Shown: positions 16,729 through 25,806 of the stretch, one piece after another
Position numbering within the stretch: position 1 is the first letter of the stretch
Layout: each line of letters begins with the position of its first letter
Assembly (NCBI GenBank): GCA_910589395.1
Contig: CAJUTL010000002.1
Location: 46,753 to 110,752 of the forward strand
Reading direction: 5' to 3'
DNA: 64,000 nucleotides
Source: an uncultured Oscillospiraceae bacterium
GTDB taxonomy: Bacteria > Bacillota_A > Clostridia > Oscillospirales > Acutalibacteraceae
Translations under genes and position numbers: made by a program
Notes under the pieces: generated by a model
What the model was told of the DNA's origin: nothing
Seen by the model: the letters and a program-made list of their open reading frames with translations, nothing else
The model's database searches: none

Positions 16729-17019
16729 TCACAGCTTACGGATGGAATGAATTTTCAGGTGATCTACATCGGCGCCCATGTCCTCCGCAATAGCGGCGGC
16801 AACAGCGGCGACCAGCTTCTGCTTTTCCCCGGGCTGGGAAACGGCAGGAGCCGGAACAGCAGGGGCCGGCGCGGCGGCAGGCACCGCCTTTTTCTCTGCG
16901 ACCTTGGTCATAATGAGCCCCATGAGCTTGATAATAAGGATCAAGCAGATCAGCACGACGAAAACAGTGATAAGGCCCATCAAGACAACTTGCAGGGTAT
17001 TTGGATTCGCATTTTCCAT
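16729..17019 (-). CDS. oadG: Na+-pump decarboxylase gamma subunit
   Basis: Small subunit that anchors and assembles the complex. The 96-residue protein has one membrane helix at about 9-36, an Ala/Pro linker, and a cytosolic tail with GEKQKLVAAVAAAIAED. It is the first gene of the operon, with GGGAGG before the ATG and a sigma-A promoter about 110 bases upstream. Gene order is gamma, carrier, beta, alpha. Confidence 0.88.
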   Translation of the reverse strand: MENANPNTLQVVLMGLITVFVVLICLILIIKLMGLIMTKVAEKKAVPAAAPAPAVPAPAVSQPGEKQKLVAAVAAAIAEDMGADVDHLKIHSIRKL

Positions 17020-17125
17020 GCTTTTGACCTCCCTTCGCTGTGAAATTATTTAGAAAAGAGCTCAGTACAAATGGGTGAGATTCTGAAAAAATACCATTCT
17101 TCCCTATTTTATCAAAATCAGGTAC

Positions 17126-17154
17126 ATCATACCATGAAAGGAGCTTTTTGACAA
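17126..17154 (-). promoter_or_regulatory. Promoter of the decarboxylase operon
   Basis: Minus strand: TTGTCA (17154-17149), 17 bases, TATGAT (17131-17126), about 105 bases before the oadG start. Confidence 0.72.
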
Positions 17155-17305
17155 TGGGTTTTCGGGGGCTTTCGGAAATTTTTTTACCCCGCGGTAACAC
17201 GCATTGAAGAAAAGAATTCAGAAGCCGGGCCGGAGGCGCAGGCAGCCTTGAACTGACAGGCCGCTGTACAGTGCGGATCTTGGAGCTTTTTCTATAAACC
17301 TGGTA

Positions 17306-17333
17306 TTGACAAAAAAGTTTCAGATGTTAAAAT
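17306..17333 (+). promoter_or_regulatory. Promoter of the SHOCT gene
   Basis: TTGACA (17306-17311), 16 bases, TAAAAT (17328-17333), about 50 bases before the ATG at 17385. Between this and the decarboxylase promoter (17155-17305) I see no gene or repeat. Confidence 0.65.
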
Positions 17334-17384
17334 ATAAATAGAAAATAAAGTATATAAAACAGCTTTCTGTCAGGAGGTTTTTGT

Positions 17385-17828
17385 ATGATAGGCGCTGTGA
17401 TCGGTATCATTATTTGGGGCGTTATCTGGGGCGCGGCGACACAGACGGTCGTGTACAATAAGGGATATGAGGAAAATTGGTTCTGGTGGGGCTTTTTCTT
17501 TGGTTTTATCGCACTGCTTGTGGCCCTTTCAAAGCTGCAGCTTTATTCGACAGGCCCCCTTTCTCCCCAGCTGGCGCGGGAGGCTGAGGAACGGCGCACC
17601 ATGGAAGCGGGTGGCTGGAAATGTGTCTGCGGCAGACTGAACCCTTCCTACACCGGTACCTGTGCCTGCGGAAGAAGCAGGCAGGCGGTGCTTGCCGCAG
17701 CAGCCGAGCCCGCCCTGGAGAACGAGGGAGCTACCGTAAGAATGATCAAGCAGTATAAAGAACTTCTGGATTCCGGGGCCATCACCCAAGAGGAATTTGA
17801 AAAGAAAAAGCGAGAGATCTTGGGGTAA
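17385..17828 (+). CDS. Membrane protein with zinc ribbon and SHOCT domain
   Basis: A 147-residue protein. Two N-terminal helices (residues 1-18 and 29-47) carry an unusual Trp-rich turn (NWFWWGFFFG). A zinc ribbon C-x-C...C-x-C sits at about 80-95. A C-terminal SHOCT motif of about 30 residues (YKELLDSGAITQEEFEKKK) ends the protein. SHOCT segments usually mediate oligomer or membrane-protein assembly. The function is unknown. CAGGAGGT precedes the ATG, and it has its own promoter and terminator. Confidence 0.85.
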   Translation: MIGAVIGIIIWGVIWGAATQTVVYNKGYEENWFWWGFFFGFIALLVALSKLQLYSTGPLSPQLAREAEERRTMEAGGWKCVCGRLNPSYTGTCACGRSRQAVLAAAAEPALENEGATVRMIKQYKELLDSGAITQEEFEKKKREILG

Positions 17829-17835
17829 AAATGAG

Positions 17836-17878
17836 ATCAAAAAGGTGCGCCCGCAAATGGCAGGCGCACCTTTTTGAT
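17836..17878 (+). terminator. Terminator of the SHOCT gene
   Basis: ATCAAAAAGGTGCGCC and GGCGCACCTTTTTGAT form a perfect 16-bp stem with an 11-base loop, just after the stop. Confidence 0.92.
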
Positions 17879-17978
17879 GTTTTGTGATATAAGAACGGCG
17901 GTTTCTCCCATGTTATTACTGAGCGGAATCTTTTTCCCCAGTAATGACTGTAAGTGCGGATGCCTGGCTCGTTCCCCA

Positions 17979-18855
17979 CTTGTCATTCCTGAGCAGAAAA
18001 CAAAGCAAGCTTTGTTTTCGAGAAGAATCTCGCCCTTTGATTAACCGGTATGCGCAAGTGTTATTTTGCGCCGGTTTGTGCTGGTCGAGATCCTTCGTCG
18101 CCTTGCTCCTCAGGATGACAGTGAGTGCAGAAGGCCGGTTTGCCCCCCTCTTGTCATTCCTGAGCAGAAAGCAAGCTTTGTTTTCTGGAAGAATCTCGTC
18201 CTTTCACTGGCAGGTATGCGTAAATCTCGTTTTGCGCCAGTCTGCGCTGGCCAAGATCCTTCGTCACTGCGTTCCTCAGAATGACAGTGGGTAAGGGCCG
18301 TTGGTATGTTCGCATTGATTTCTCCGTTACCCTCTTACTTTCCTCTTGTCATTCCTGAGCAGAAAACAAAGCAAGCTTTGTTTTCGAGAAGAATCCCGCC
18401 CTTTGATTAACCGGTATGCGCAAGTGTTGTTTTGCGCCGGTTTGTGCTGGTCGAGATCCTTCGTCGCCTTGCTCCTCAGGATGACAGTGAGTGCAGAAGG
18501 CCGGTTTGCCCCCCTCTTGTCATTCCTGAGCAGAAAGCAAGCTTTGTTTTCTGGAAGAATCTCGTCCTTTCACTGGCAGGTATGCGTAAATCTCGTTTTG
18601 CGCCAGTCTGCGCTGGCCAAGATCCTTCGTCACTGCGTTCCTCAGAATGACAGTGGGTAAGGGCCGTTGGTATGTTCGCATTGATTTCTCCGTTACCCTC
18701 TTACTTTCCTCTTGTCATTCCTGAGCAGAAAACAAAGCAAGCTTTGTTTTCGAGAAGAATCCCGCCCTTTGATTAACCGGTATGCGCAAGTGTTGTTTTG
18801 CGCCGGCTTGTGCTGGTCGAGATCCTTCGTCGCCTTGCTCCTCAGAATGACAGTG
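17979..18855. repeat. 366-bp tandem repeat, about 2.4 copies
   Basis: CTTGTCATTCCTGAGCAGAA starts at 17979, 18345 and 18711, exactly 366 bases apart. The copies differ by only a few bases. Each unit holds two related palindromic sub-units of the TCATTCTGA family, one ending CTCAGGATGACAGTGAG and one ending CTCAGAATGACAGTGGG. The open frames inside only mirror the repeat period. The third copy is cut after its first sub-unit. Confidence 0.95.
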
Positions 18856-18975
18856 GGCGGGGGTGGACAGTTTGCTCAATGTTGATTTATCGCCCTGGCT
18901 GCGGTCGGATCAGAAGCTTTCCTTCTGTACCAAGAAGGGATACAAGTGCCAGCGGCGACTTGTCGCGGCTCTTTT
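18856..18975. repeat. Decayed GCGGTCGG repeat unit
   Basis: GATTTATCGCCCTGGCTGCGG, TCGGATCAGAAGC and CACCAAG-like pieces (here TACCAAGAAGGGATACAAGTG) match the units at 25.7, 42.4 and 54.7 kb in order, with many substitutions. Confidence 0.65.
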
Positions 18976-18978
18976 TGC

Positions 18979-19545
18979 TCATTTTTTTACCAGCTTCGCC
19001 GCTCGTTCTCTGGCGGCTTCGTAGTCTACGTTTTCCAGAAGGTAGGGCTTGACGGGGCGCTCCGCACAGGGATCTAAGGGTGTCAGGGTATAGTACAGAA
19101 GCTGCTCTCCTTCTGCTGTTTCTTCCGCCGGGGCAAAGCCCATGGCTTGGAAAAAGGATAGGGCTTCCCGGTTACGGGGGTCTATTCTGGCGAAAACCTG
19201 TTTGCGGCTGCCCAGCTCCATCATTTCCCGCATCAGGGTCCAGAGGGCGGTTCCCACGCCTCTGTGCTGGAATTCCGGCTTGACATAGAGCTGAAATTCC
19301 ACGGAAAACAGGTTTTTGGGGTCGTTTCTGTCCTCGGTGAGGTGGCAGAAGCCCGCGGGGGTGGAATCGATCTCGCACAAAAGCCAGCCCAGGCCGTAGG
19401 TGTAGGTATCGATCCGGGCAATATAGTCCTGCAATTCCGGCGGCTCCTGCTCCGGGGCGTGAATGGTGCCGGTGTAGGGGCTGTAGATCTTCAGCATGGA
19501 CGGGCCGTCCCATTCATTTACACGCCGCACCGCTATTTTTGCCAT
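18979..19545 (-). CDS. GNAT-family N-acetyltransferase
   Basis: A 188-residue acetyltransferase. The acetyl-CoA loop is visible as QHRGVGTALW near residues 93-102, followed by a typical ARIDPRNREALSFFQAMGF segment. The substrate is unknown. It is the last gene of the minus-strand cell-wall cluster, 28 bases after the LtaS-like gene, so it may share that transcript. Repeats begin right after its stop. Confidence 0.88.
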   Translation of the reverse strand: MAKIAVRRVNEWDGPSMLKIYSPYTGTIHAPEQEPPELQDYIARIDTYTYGLGWLLCEIDSTPAGFCHLTEDRNDPKNLFSVEFQLYVKPEFQHRGVGTALWTLMREMMELGSRKQVFARIDPRNREALSFFQAMGFAPAEETAEGEQLLYYTLTPLDPCAERPVKPYLLENVDYEAARERAAKLVKK

Positions 19546-19573
19546 AAAGAGCGCTCTCCTTTAAGAGGTTCTT

Positions 19574-21727
19574 TTATTTCCCGCCTTCCGGAAGGGTGAA
19601 AAGCTCTCGCTGCTTTTCCCCGCCGCCGAAGGCGTTATTGTACTGCAAAACGGCATATTGATTGAGCCAGGCGGCATACTCCTCCGGCGGGGTCTCCGCC
19701 AGGACGCCGTTGCCGTTTTTGTAGAGGTTCCACTCCTTATCCATAGTGCCCAGAGCGCTGATCACAGGCAGCTCCTGCCGGATATTTTCCAAAAAATTGG
19801 TGTAGGAAGTGCCTTGAAGCCCCGCCGCCCGCAGCAGCAGGCCGGACAGGTAATTCAGGCTGGTTTTTCCGATGTAATCGCCCTCCAGCGGGTAATTGGC
19901 CCAGATCAGGAAGGGAACCTCGTGCTCCCGCATCAGGTCTTCAAAGGTCAACTCCTCCGTGTCCACATTCAGCAGGTTCCGGGCGAAGTCCGTTTCCAGG
20001 TTGGGCCAGTGGTCGCCGAAGAGCAGGATCACCACCGGTTCCTCCTGCCGCTCAAAATACCGGAAAAATTCCTCCGTTGCCCGGTCAGTTTCCTTCAGCA
20101 TGCTCAAATACTGCTCTGCCTGAGGATATTTCGGATCGAGGCTCAGATCCTGCACTTTGTCGCCTACCTGCAAAATGCGCACGGTGCTGGGATAGTCCTC
20201 TTTTTCATAGCCACCGTGGTTTTGTATGGAAATGGTGAAGAGGAACTGCCGCTCATCCGGCTCTCTGCTTTCATATTCCTGAATGATCTGGTTATAGTGA
20301 GATTCATCGCTGATCAGGCCGTGCTCCCGCTCTTGGAAGGTGTATTTATCTGCGGAAAGAAAGGTCTCAAAGCCCAAGTAGGGATAGGCCGTTTCCCGGT
20401 GCCAGGCAGAGGCGTTTCCGGGGTGCAGCGCCGTACAGGTGTAGCCCTGGCTTTTCAGAATAGAAGGCAGGGCGGTCTGCTCGTGATCCACATACTGCTG
20501 GTAGGGCTTACTGCCGGTGGGGAGAAAGCCCGGAGTGTTTCCGGTCAAAAACTCATATTCGCTGTTACAGGTGTCGCCGCCGTACACAGAGGAATAGGCG
20601 GTGCCCCAGATCACATTGTCCTTTCCCTGCATGCTGTGCAAAAAGGGCTGGCAGTCCTCGTCCAGCTTCAGGGTGCCCACGTTTTGCAGGTCGGTCAGGG
20701 ATTCGCTCATCACCACAATGACGGTGGGCTCCTTTTCCGGCTGTCCCAGCGGAGTGGGCGCTTCCCAGGAATCGATGGTTTCTCCCAGCTCCCGCACCTT
20801 TTCCGCCGAATAGTTTTGCGGCTTATTGACCATGAGGAACTGGATATTGGCGAAAAACCCGGTGAGCACGCCAGTTTGCTCGGAACTGACCTTCTGGTTC
20901 CAGGCCCACACGGAAATTCCCATATCGGTCAAGAGGTCGCAGGGAAAGATCTGGATCGCCAGCACGGCGAACAGCACCAGGGCGATCCCCCGTTCCGAGG
21001 CCTGCAGCTTCCAGCTTTTCTTTTTCCGGCGGGTTTCCAGCCGGAAGCACAGCAGAGTTAAAAAGGCCAGCAGCATAACGGCAAAAGCCATCATTCTGGT
21101 GATTTCATAGTGGTAGCCGCCGGAAACCTCAAAGGCCGTGCCGATGGCTTGAATGTCCCAGGGCAAAATAGGCTTGCCGCGGAACTGAATGACAAAGTAG
21201 TTGGCAATGCCGAAAAACAGGCAGGCACCGCCGCCGATCAGGGTGGTCAGAGAGGCCCGGCGGCACAGGGCGTACACCAGGGCAAACACCAGCAGATAGC
21301 AAAGATAATTGGCAAAAAGCCTTCTTTGGGAAAAGTACAACACCTTGGTATCGTTGATCAGATCCACCGCGTAAAAAACGGCCCAGGGAACGAGCAGAGT
21401 CAGTACCCAGCCGGAAACGCGGCGAAGGAGCTCCGGCAGCCGGAACTCCAGCAAACAGAGCAGGACTCCCGCAAGGGTGAGCCCTGCATAGCCCATCAAA
21501 AAGACCTTGTGGACCTGATATACGCCCTCCGCGGTGGTTTCCCAAATGGTAGGGGCGGAAAGCGCCAGTAAAATGCCGGAAAGCAGCAAGAAAAAGCCTG
21601 CCGGCAGCCAGCTTTTCCTCTCCCTGGAAAACGCAACTCCTACAGGGCACCGCCGGGCGGTTTCCGGCTGAGCCTCCGGGGAGCATTCGGTTTCTTTTTC
21701 CTCCGGTTCCTTATCCAGTCGATTCAT
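19574..21727 (-). CDS. LTA synthase-family sulfatase-fold phosphotransferase
   Basis: Membrane enzyme of the LtaS/alkaline phosphatase superfamily, which normally transfers glycerol phosphate to wall or lipid polymers. The 717-residue protein has a charged N terminus, six or seven helices at about 38-255, then a large extracellular domain from about 320. Visible active-site parts are MSESLTD, the nucleophile Thr in GGDTCNSEYEFLTGN, and the metal site LLFGDHWP. It lies downstream of teichoic-acid linkage genes, which fits a role in a phosphate-rich wall polymer. The exact product is not shown. Confidence 0.88.
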   Translation of the reverse strand: MNRLDKEPEEKETECSPEAQPETARRCPVGVAFSRERKSWLPAGFFLLLSGILLALSAPTIWETTAEGVYQVHKVFLMGYAGLTLAGVLLCLLEFRLPELLRRVSGWVLTLLVPWAVFYAVDLINDTKVLYFSQRRLFANYLCYLLVFALVYALCRRASLTTLIGGGACLFFGIANYFVIQFRGKPILPWDIQAIGTAFEVSGGYHYEITRMMAFAVMLLAFLTLLCFRLETRRKKKSWKLQASERGIALVLFAVLAIQIFPCDLLTDMGISVWAWNQKVSSEQTGVLTGFFANIQFLMVNKPQNYSAEKVRELGETIDSWEAPTPLGQPEKEPTVIVVMSESLTDLQNVGTLKLDEDCQPFLHSMQGKDNVIWGTAYSSVYGGDTCNSEYEFLTGNTPGFLPTGSKPYQQYVDHEQTALPSILKSQGYTCTALHPGNASAWHRETAYPYLGFETFLSADKYTFQEREHGLISDESHYNQIIQEYESREPDERQFLFTISIQNHGGYEKEDYPSTVRILQVGDKVQDLSLDPKYPQAEQYLSMLKETDRATEEFFRYFERQEEPVVILLFGDHWPNLETDFARNLLNVDTEELTFEDLMREHEVPFLIWANYPLEGDYIGKTSLNYLSGLLLRAAGLQGTSYTNFLENIRQELPVISALGTMDKEWNLYKNGNGVLAETPPEEYAAWLNQYAVLQYNNAFGGGEKQRELFTLPEGGK

Positions 21728-21776
21728 TGTTTTTCAAACCCTCGCTTTTCTGGTTTGCCGCCGTTTCAGGAAGGCT

Positions 21777-22895
21777 TTACGCCAGACGGCCTTCCGCCCA
21801 ACGCAAAATGGCGTCCGCTATGCGGCAGCTTGCCTTGCCGTCTCCATAGGGATTGCTGGCATGGCTCATGCGGTCATATTCCTGCCGGTCTGTCAGAAGC
21901 TGCCGGATCAGAGAATAAATGGTTTCCTCTTCTGTTCCCGCCAGCTTCAGCGTTCCGGCCTTGATCCCTTCCGGCCGCTCGGTGGTATCCCGCAGAACGA
22001 TCACGGGCTTCCCCAGGGAAGGGGCTTCCTCCTGAATTCCGCCGCTGTCCGTCAGGATCAGATACGAGCGGGCCAGGAGATTGTGGAATTCCACCACCTC
22101 CAGGGGAGAAACCAGACGTACCCGGTCACAGCCGCCCAGCTCTTCTCCAGCGGCTTTCTGTACCAGCGGGTTCAGGTGGACGGGGTACACCATTTTCACA
22201 TCGGGAAATTCCTCGATGATCCGGCGAATGGCCCGGAACATACGGTGCATGGGCTCTCCCAGGTTTTCCCGGCGGTGGGCGGTAAGTACCAGCAGCCGGG
22301 AGCCCTTTGCCCAACCCAAAAGCTCATCGGAATAGTCCTCCCGCACGGTAGTGGAAAGGGCGTCAATGGCGGTATTTCCTGTGACCACAATGGTTTCCGG
22401 GCGCTTTCCCTCGCTTAAAAGATTTTGCCGGCTCAGCTCCGTGGGGGCAAAGTGCAGATCCGCCATGCAGCCCACGAACTGCCGGTTCATCTCCTCCGGG
22501 TAAGGGGAGTATTTGTCGTGGGTTCGAAGCCCGGCCTCCACATGACCCACCGCCACTCTGGCATAGTAGGCGGCCAGCGCCCCGGCGAAGGTGGTAGTAG
22601 TGTCTCCGTGGACCAGCACCATATCGGGCCGGACCTCCGCGATGACTCCCTCCAGCCCCTGCAGCACCCGGGCGGTGATATCGGAAAGGGTTTGTCCCTG
22701 CTTCATGATATCCAGGTCGTATTCCGGGACAATGGAAAAGGCGGAAAGCACCTGATCCAGCATTTGCCTGTGCTGGGCGGTGGCGCAGACCACGCTTTCA
22801 AATTCCTCCCGGCTTTTCAGCTCCTTCACCAGCGGAGCCATTTTGATGGTCTCCGGCCGGGTGCCGAACACGGACAGCACCTTCACTTTTCTCAT
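21777..22895 (-). CDS. wecB: Non-hydrolysing UDP-N-acetylglucosamine 2-epimerase
   Basis: Interconverts UDP-GlcNAc and UDP-ManNAc. The 372-residue length is normal. Family motifs appear in order: GTRPETIKMAPL at 11-22, HGDTTT, GHVEAGLRT, TGNTAIDAL, TAHRREN and SGGIQEEAP. It supplies UDP-ManNAc for the TagA-type enzyme encoded upstream. A gap of 177 bases separates them; it holds a hairpin CTGTTGC/GCAACAG at 22988-23008 followed by Ts on the plus strand, and no gene. Confidence 0.96.
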   Translation of the reverse strand: MRKVKVLSVFGTRPETIKMAPLVKELKSREEFESVVCATAQHRQMLDQVLSAFSIVPEYDLDIMKQGQTLSDITARVLQGLEGVIAEVRPDMVLVHGDTTTTFAGALAAYYARVAVGHVEAGLRTHDKYSPYPEEMNRQFVGCMADLHFAPTELSRQNLLSEGKRPETIVVTGNTAIDALSTTVREDYSDELLGWAKGSRLLVLTAHRRENLGEPMHRMFRAIRRIIEEFPDVKMVYPVHLNPLVQKAAGEELGGCDRVRLVSPLEVVEFHNLLARSYLILTDSGGIQEEAPSLGKPVIVLRDTTERPEGIKAGTLKLAGTEEETIYSLIRQLLTDRQEYDRMSHASNPYGDGKASCRIADAILRWAEGRLA

Positions 22896-23072
22896 GGGAT
22901 CAAAACCTTTCCAAAGGATATTTCAAAAAAATCAAATTCTTGTCTACAAAGAGCTTACGGAACTCTTACGATTTTTCGTAGAAGAGACTGTTGCCCGTAT
23001 ATTTGCAACAGCCTTTTTTCTGTATCTGGCAGCTTCACTTGACAAGGGAAAACACGGTTTTGCGGCAATTTT

Positions 23073-23792
23073 TTATTTTCCGGCGGCTTTTCGCACCTCG
23101 CCCAGAAATTTGATGTTGTTTTGATAGAATCTTCCCAGCCGGGAAGGCTCCCGCAGAATGCGGTACAGCCATTCCGTATTGGTTTTTACAAACAGGGCGG
23201 GGGCCCGCTGCTTTTTCCCGCTGAGCACATCAAAGGAGCCGCCCACCCCCATAAATACGCCCTTCTGAAATTTTTCCAGGTGGCGGGAAATCAACAGCTC
23301 CTGGGCGGGGGCGCCCAAGGCCACCAGCACCAGATCGGGCTGGAGCCCGGCGATCTCCTCGAAGATCTGATCCTTGTCGCCGTCATAGCCGTTGCGGTAG
23401 GCCACGGTGACGGCGGGGTATTCCCGCTTCAGCTTTTCAGCCAAAGCGGAAACCACCTCTTCCTTCGCCCCCAGCAGAAAAACGGATTTTCCGGCTTCCC
23501 CGGCTTTTTTCAGCAGTTTTTCCGCCAGATCCACTCCGGTAATTCGCTCCTTTGCCGGCAGACCGCACATACGCATAGCCTTTACCACACTGATGCCGTC
23601 CGGCGTAATGGCTGTCTGCTTGGAAAGCAGCAGCTCCCGAATTTCTTCTCTTTTTTCCGCATGCATGATGATCTCGGGGTTTGCCGTAACAATAAACAGC
23701 TTTTCCCCGGAAAGCATGGCCTGCTGGGCTTTTCCGGCAAATTCCTCTGCCGTGCCGGGGAATACCCGTTTCAAATACTCCAGGATCGCCAT
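23073..23792 (-). CDS. tagA: WecG/TagA/CpsF-family N-acetylmannosaminyltransferase
   Basis: Adds ManNAc to undecaprenyl-PP-GlcNAc, forming the teichoic-acid linkage disaccharide. The 239-residue protein has TANPEII, TPDGISVVKAMR, VFLLGAKEEV, ALGAPAQE and GVGGSFDVLSGKKQRAP, all typical of the family. It starts three bases after the phosphoglycosyltransferase stop, so translation is coupled. Its likely sugar donor is made by WecB downstream. The symbol is by family. Other WecG/CpsF donors are possible. Confidence 0.9.
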   Translation of the reverse strand: MAILEYLKRVFPGTAEEFAGKAQQAMLSGEKLFIVTANPEIIMHAEKREEIRELLLSKQTAITPDGISVVKAMRMCGLPAKERITGVDLAEKLLKKAGEAGKSVFLLGAKEEVVSALAEKLKREYPAVTVAYRNGYDGDKDQIFEEIAGLQPDLVLVALGAPAQELLISRHLEKFQKGVFMGVGGSFDVLSGKKQRAPALFVKTNTEWLYRILREPSRLGRFYQNNIKFLGEVRKAAGK

Positions 23793-23795
23793 AGC

Positions 23796-25289
23796 TCAGT
23801 CTCCTTCTTTTTCAGAGCCGGTCTCCGCTTCCTCCGGCTTTTCCGGTGCTGCCGGTTCTTTTTCCGTATCTGTGGCTTCCTGCCGCTTTTTCCGGGAGTT
23901 TCTGGAGCGCCTGTTTTTCTCTCTGTCCTCATCGAAATCGTACAGCTCCTCCGCGCCGAAGGCCTCTGTGCTTTCCGAGGCCTTAAAGAACACGGTGATG
24001 GTTTGGAAGATCAGCTTCAGATCCTGCCAGATGCTGTAATTTTCAATATACATCAGGTCCATGACCAGCTTGTCCTTGGGGGAGGTATTGTACTTGCCGG
24101 AGATCTGGGCAAGTCCCGTAAGCCCCGCCTTCATGCGCAGGCGATAGGAAAATTCCGGCAGCTCACCCGTGTATTTTTCCACATTTTCCAGCATTTCCGG
24201 GCGAGGGCCGACGACCGTCATATCTCCCTTCAGGATATTGAGCATCTGAGGCAGCTCATCGATCCTGTATTTCCGAAGGAGCTTTCCCACCTTCGTAATG
24301 CGGTCGTCGTCAGCCGTAACGGATTTGTGAATGGAATTTTCTTCCTTCATGGTGCGGAACTTGTACACCTCAAAGACCCGGCCGTATTTGGTAAGCCGCT
24401 TCTGCTTGTAGAACACCTTGCCACCGTCCTCCAGCTTAATGGCCAGAGCACAGCCCAGCATAATGGGGCTGGTGAGGATCAGAGCGATCAGGGAAACGCC
24501 GAGATCCATCAGGCGCTTGACGATGCGCTGCTCCATGGTCAGATCCTTGGCAACGTGCATCACCAGGGATTTGTCGTCCAGGGTCATATATTTTGCGCCC
24601 TGAGAGACCACATCGGACATTTCAAAATTGTAGTAGATGTTCTTCTGCTTTTGATAGCAGTATTCCGTCAGCACAATGCGTTCCCGCACCGGCACGTCAT
24701 AGAGGAACACCGTGTCGTTTCGGGCGATCACGTCCAGCACGTCCGGCGCGTCAAAACGAATGATCTCGTCCACCTCGTACTGCTTTTTGAATTTATTGAT
24801 CTTGGGGATAATGTTCCCCAAACTCTGCCGGGAGGAGGAGATCACGCAGCATTTTTCCGGCGGCTCCAGAGAGAAGTATACAAAATTGCCGAAATAGGCA
24901 AAAAAGATGATCACAAGCACCTGCAGCACAATGACCAGCAACAGCAAATGGGGCGTTTCATAAACAAAATAGGGATTGTTTTTTTCACTGGTGTTCATAA
25001 TGGAAAGCTGCAAATGTGTGACCAGATCCGTGATGATCGCCGCCAGAGACATGGAATACACAATGGGCTTGCTCTTCTGTGTGCCAATGGCATAACCGCC
25101 GTACACGGACATCAACGCAATGCCCAAAACCGCGAAGGTGAGCATGGTGACGCCGGTGGTACGGTTCAAATTGAAAAGCCAGGGGTTGTTGATGCCGAAA
25201 ATGCCGAAGAAGATGCCGAACAGGGAAACAAACAGGGCCAGCTTCAAAATAAATACAATGGTTCGCTTCAGCTTTTTGATAGTACGCAA
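23796..25289 (-). CDS. Polyprenyl-phosphate sugar-1-phosphate transferase
   Basis: Initiates surface polysaccharide synthesis by moving a sugar phosphate to undecaprenyl phosphate. The 497-residue protein has four N-terminal helices (about 10-140), a CoA-binding-like middle, a fifth helix near 265-290, and the bacterial sugar transferase domain with YKFRTM, KYRIDELPQ and GPRPEMLENV. The C-terminal 60 residues are a charged Lys/Arg/Glu tail rarely needed for catalysis. The start is TTG with AGGTGG 6 bases upstream. It is the first gene of the wall operon. Confidence 0.93.
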   Translation of the reverse strand: MRTIKKLKRTIVFILKLALFVSLFGIFFGIFGINNPWLFNLNRTTGVTMLTFAVLGIALMSVYGGYAIGTQKSKPIVYSMSLAAIITDLVTHLQLSIMNTSEKNNPYFVYETPHLLLLVIVLQVLVIIFFAYFGNFVYFSLEPPEKCCVISSSRQSLGNIIPKINKFKKQYEVDEIIRFDAPDVLDVIARNDTVFLYDVPVRERIVLTEYCYQKQKNIYYNFEMSDVVSQGAKYMTLDDKSLVMHVAKDLTMEQRIVKRLMDLGVSLIALILTSPIMLGCALAIKLEDGGKVFYKQKRLTKYGRVFEVYKFRTMKEENSIHKSVTADDDRITKVGKLLRKYRIDELPQMLNILKGDMTVVGPRPEMLENVEKYTGELPEFSYRLRMKAGLTGLAQISGKYNTSPKDKLVMDLMYIENYSIWQDLKLIFQTITVFFKASESTEAFGAEELYDFDEDREKNRRSRNSRKKRQEATDTEKEPAAPEKPEEAETGSEKEGD

Positions 25290-25363
25290 AACGATCCACC
25301 TCGTTTCAAAAAGAATGCCTGCAAGGAAATTTTTCCCGAAAAGAGCGCGGGTTCTTTGCGGCT

Positions 25364-25392
25364 ATCATAGCATAAGCTGGAAAAAAAGTAAA
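25364..25392 (-). promoter_or_regulatory. Promoter of the wall-polysaccharide operon
   Basis: Minus strand: TTTACT (25392-25387), 17 bases, TATGAT (25369-25364), about 75 bases before the TTG start. Confidence 0.65.
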
Positions 25393-25404
25393 GCGCAGGC
25401 GGCG

Positions 25405-25800
25405 GGCAAAGGGCAATTAGAAATTAGGAATGAGGAATGAAGGGCAGAAGTAGAGCGGTAAATTATAGTTTAGCGAACTAGTCGTTAGCTGTTAGTTGTT
25501 AGTCGTTAGAGAGGGGCGAGTTCTCACTTTTGTCATTCTGAGGAACGAAGAATCTCGTCCTTCATTTCCTGAATAGAAGGGAAAAGGGCGAGATTCTTCA
25601 CTTCGTTCAGAATGACAGGAGAAAAATAAGCGAATCACTATTGGTCGGGTCAGAAACCGATTTCCCGCACCAAACAGCTTCACGAGTGGGTGCAGCGGTA
25701 CGCTGCAAATTCCAATTTATCGCTCAGTTTGCGGTCGGGTCAGAAACCAAACTTCCGCACCAAGTAGGGACACGAGTGACGGCGCCTCGCCGCCGCAGGC
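25405..25800. repeat. Composite repeat island
   Basis: In order: an AAT-core heptad run (25412-25440), a TTAG heptad run (25483-25512), a TCATTCTGA palindrome (25533-25618) with inner arms AATCTCGTCCTT and GGGCGAGATTC, and two units with GGTCGGGTCAGAAACC and CCGCACCAA (25650-25725 and 25727-25790). Same parts as at 11, 42 and 54.5 kb. No gene. Confidence 0.88.
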
Positions 25801-25806
25801 AAAGTG

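Noticed and set aside
17944..18660. Several open frames of 70-116 codons across the 18-kb array
   Set aside because: They repeat with the 366-bp DNA unit, lack ribosome sites and encode nothing recognisable.
17979..18855. Possible CRISPR array
   Set aside because: The unit is 366 bp and nearly identical throughout, with no short repeat/unique spacer alternation. No cas gene is in the window.
22988..23023. Terminator in the tagA-wecB gap
   Set aside because: The T-run lies on the plus strand while both genes are on the minus strand, so it is unlikely to end that operon. Left as a hairpin only.
23121..25370. Plus-strand frame of 749 codons opposite the wall-polysaccharide genes
   Set aside because: It is antisense to two well-supported genes, rich in His/Gln/Leu as typical of a high-GC shadow frame, with no family motif.
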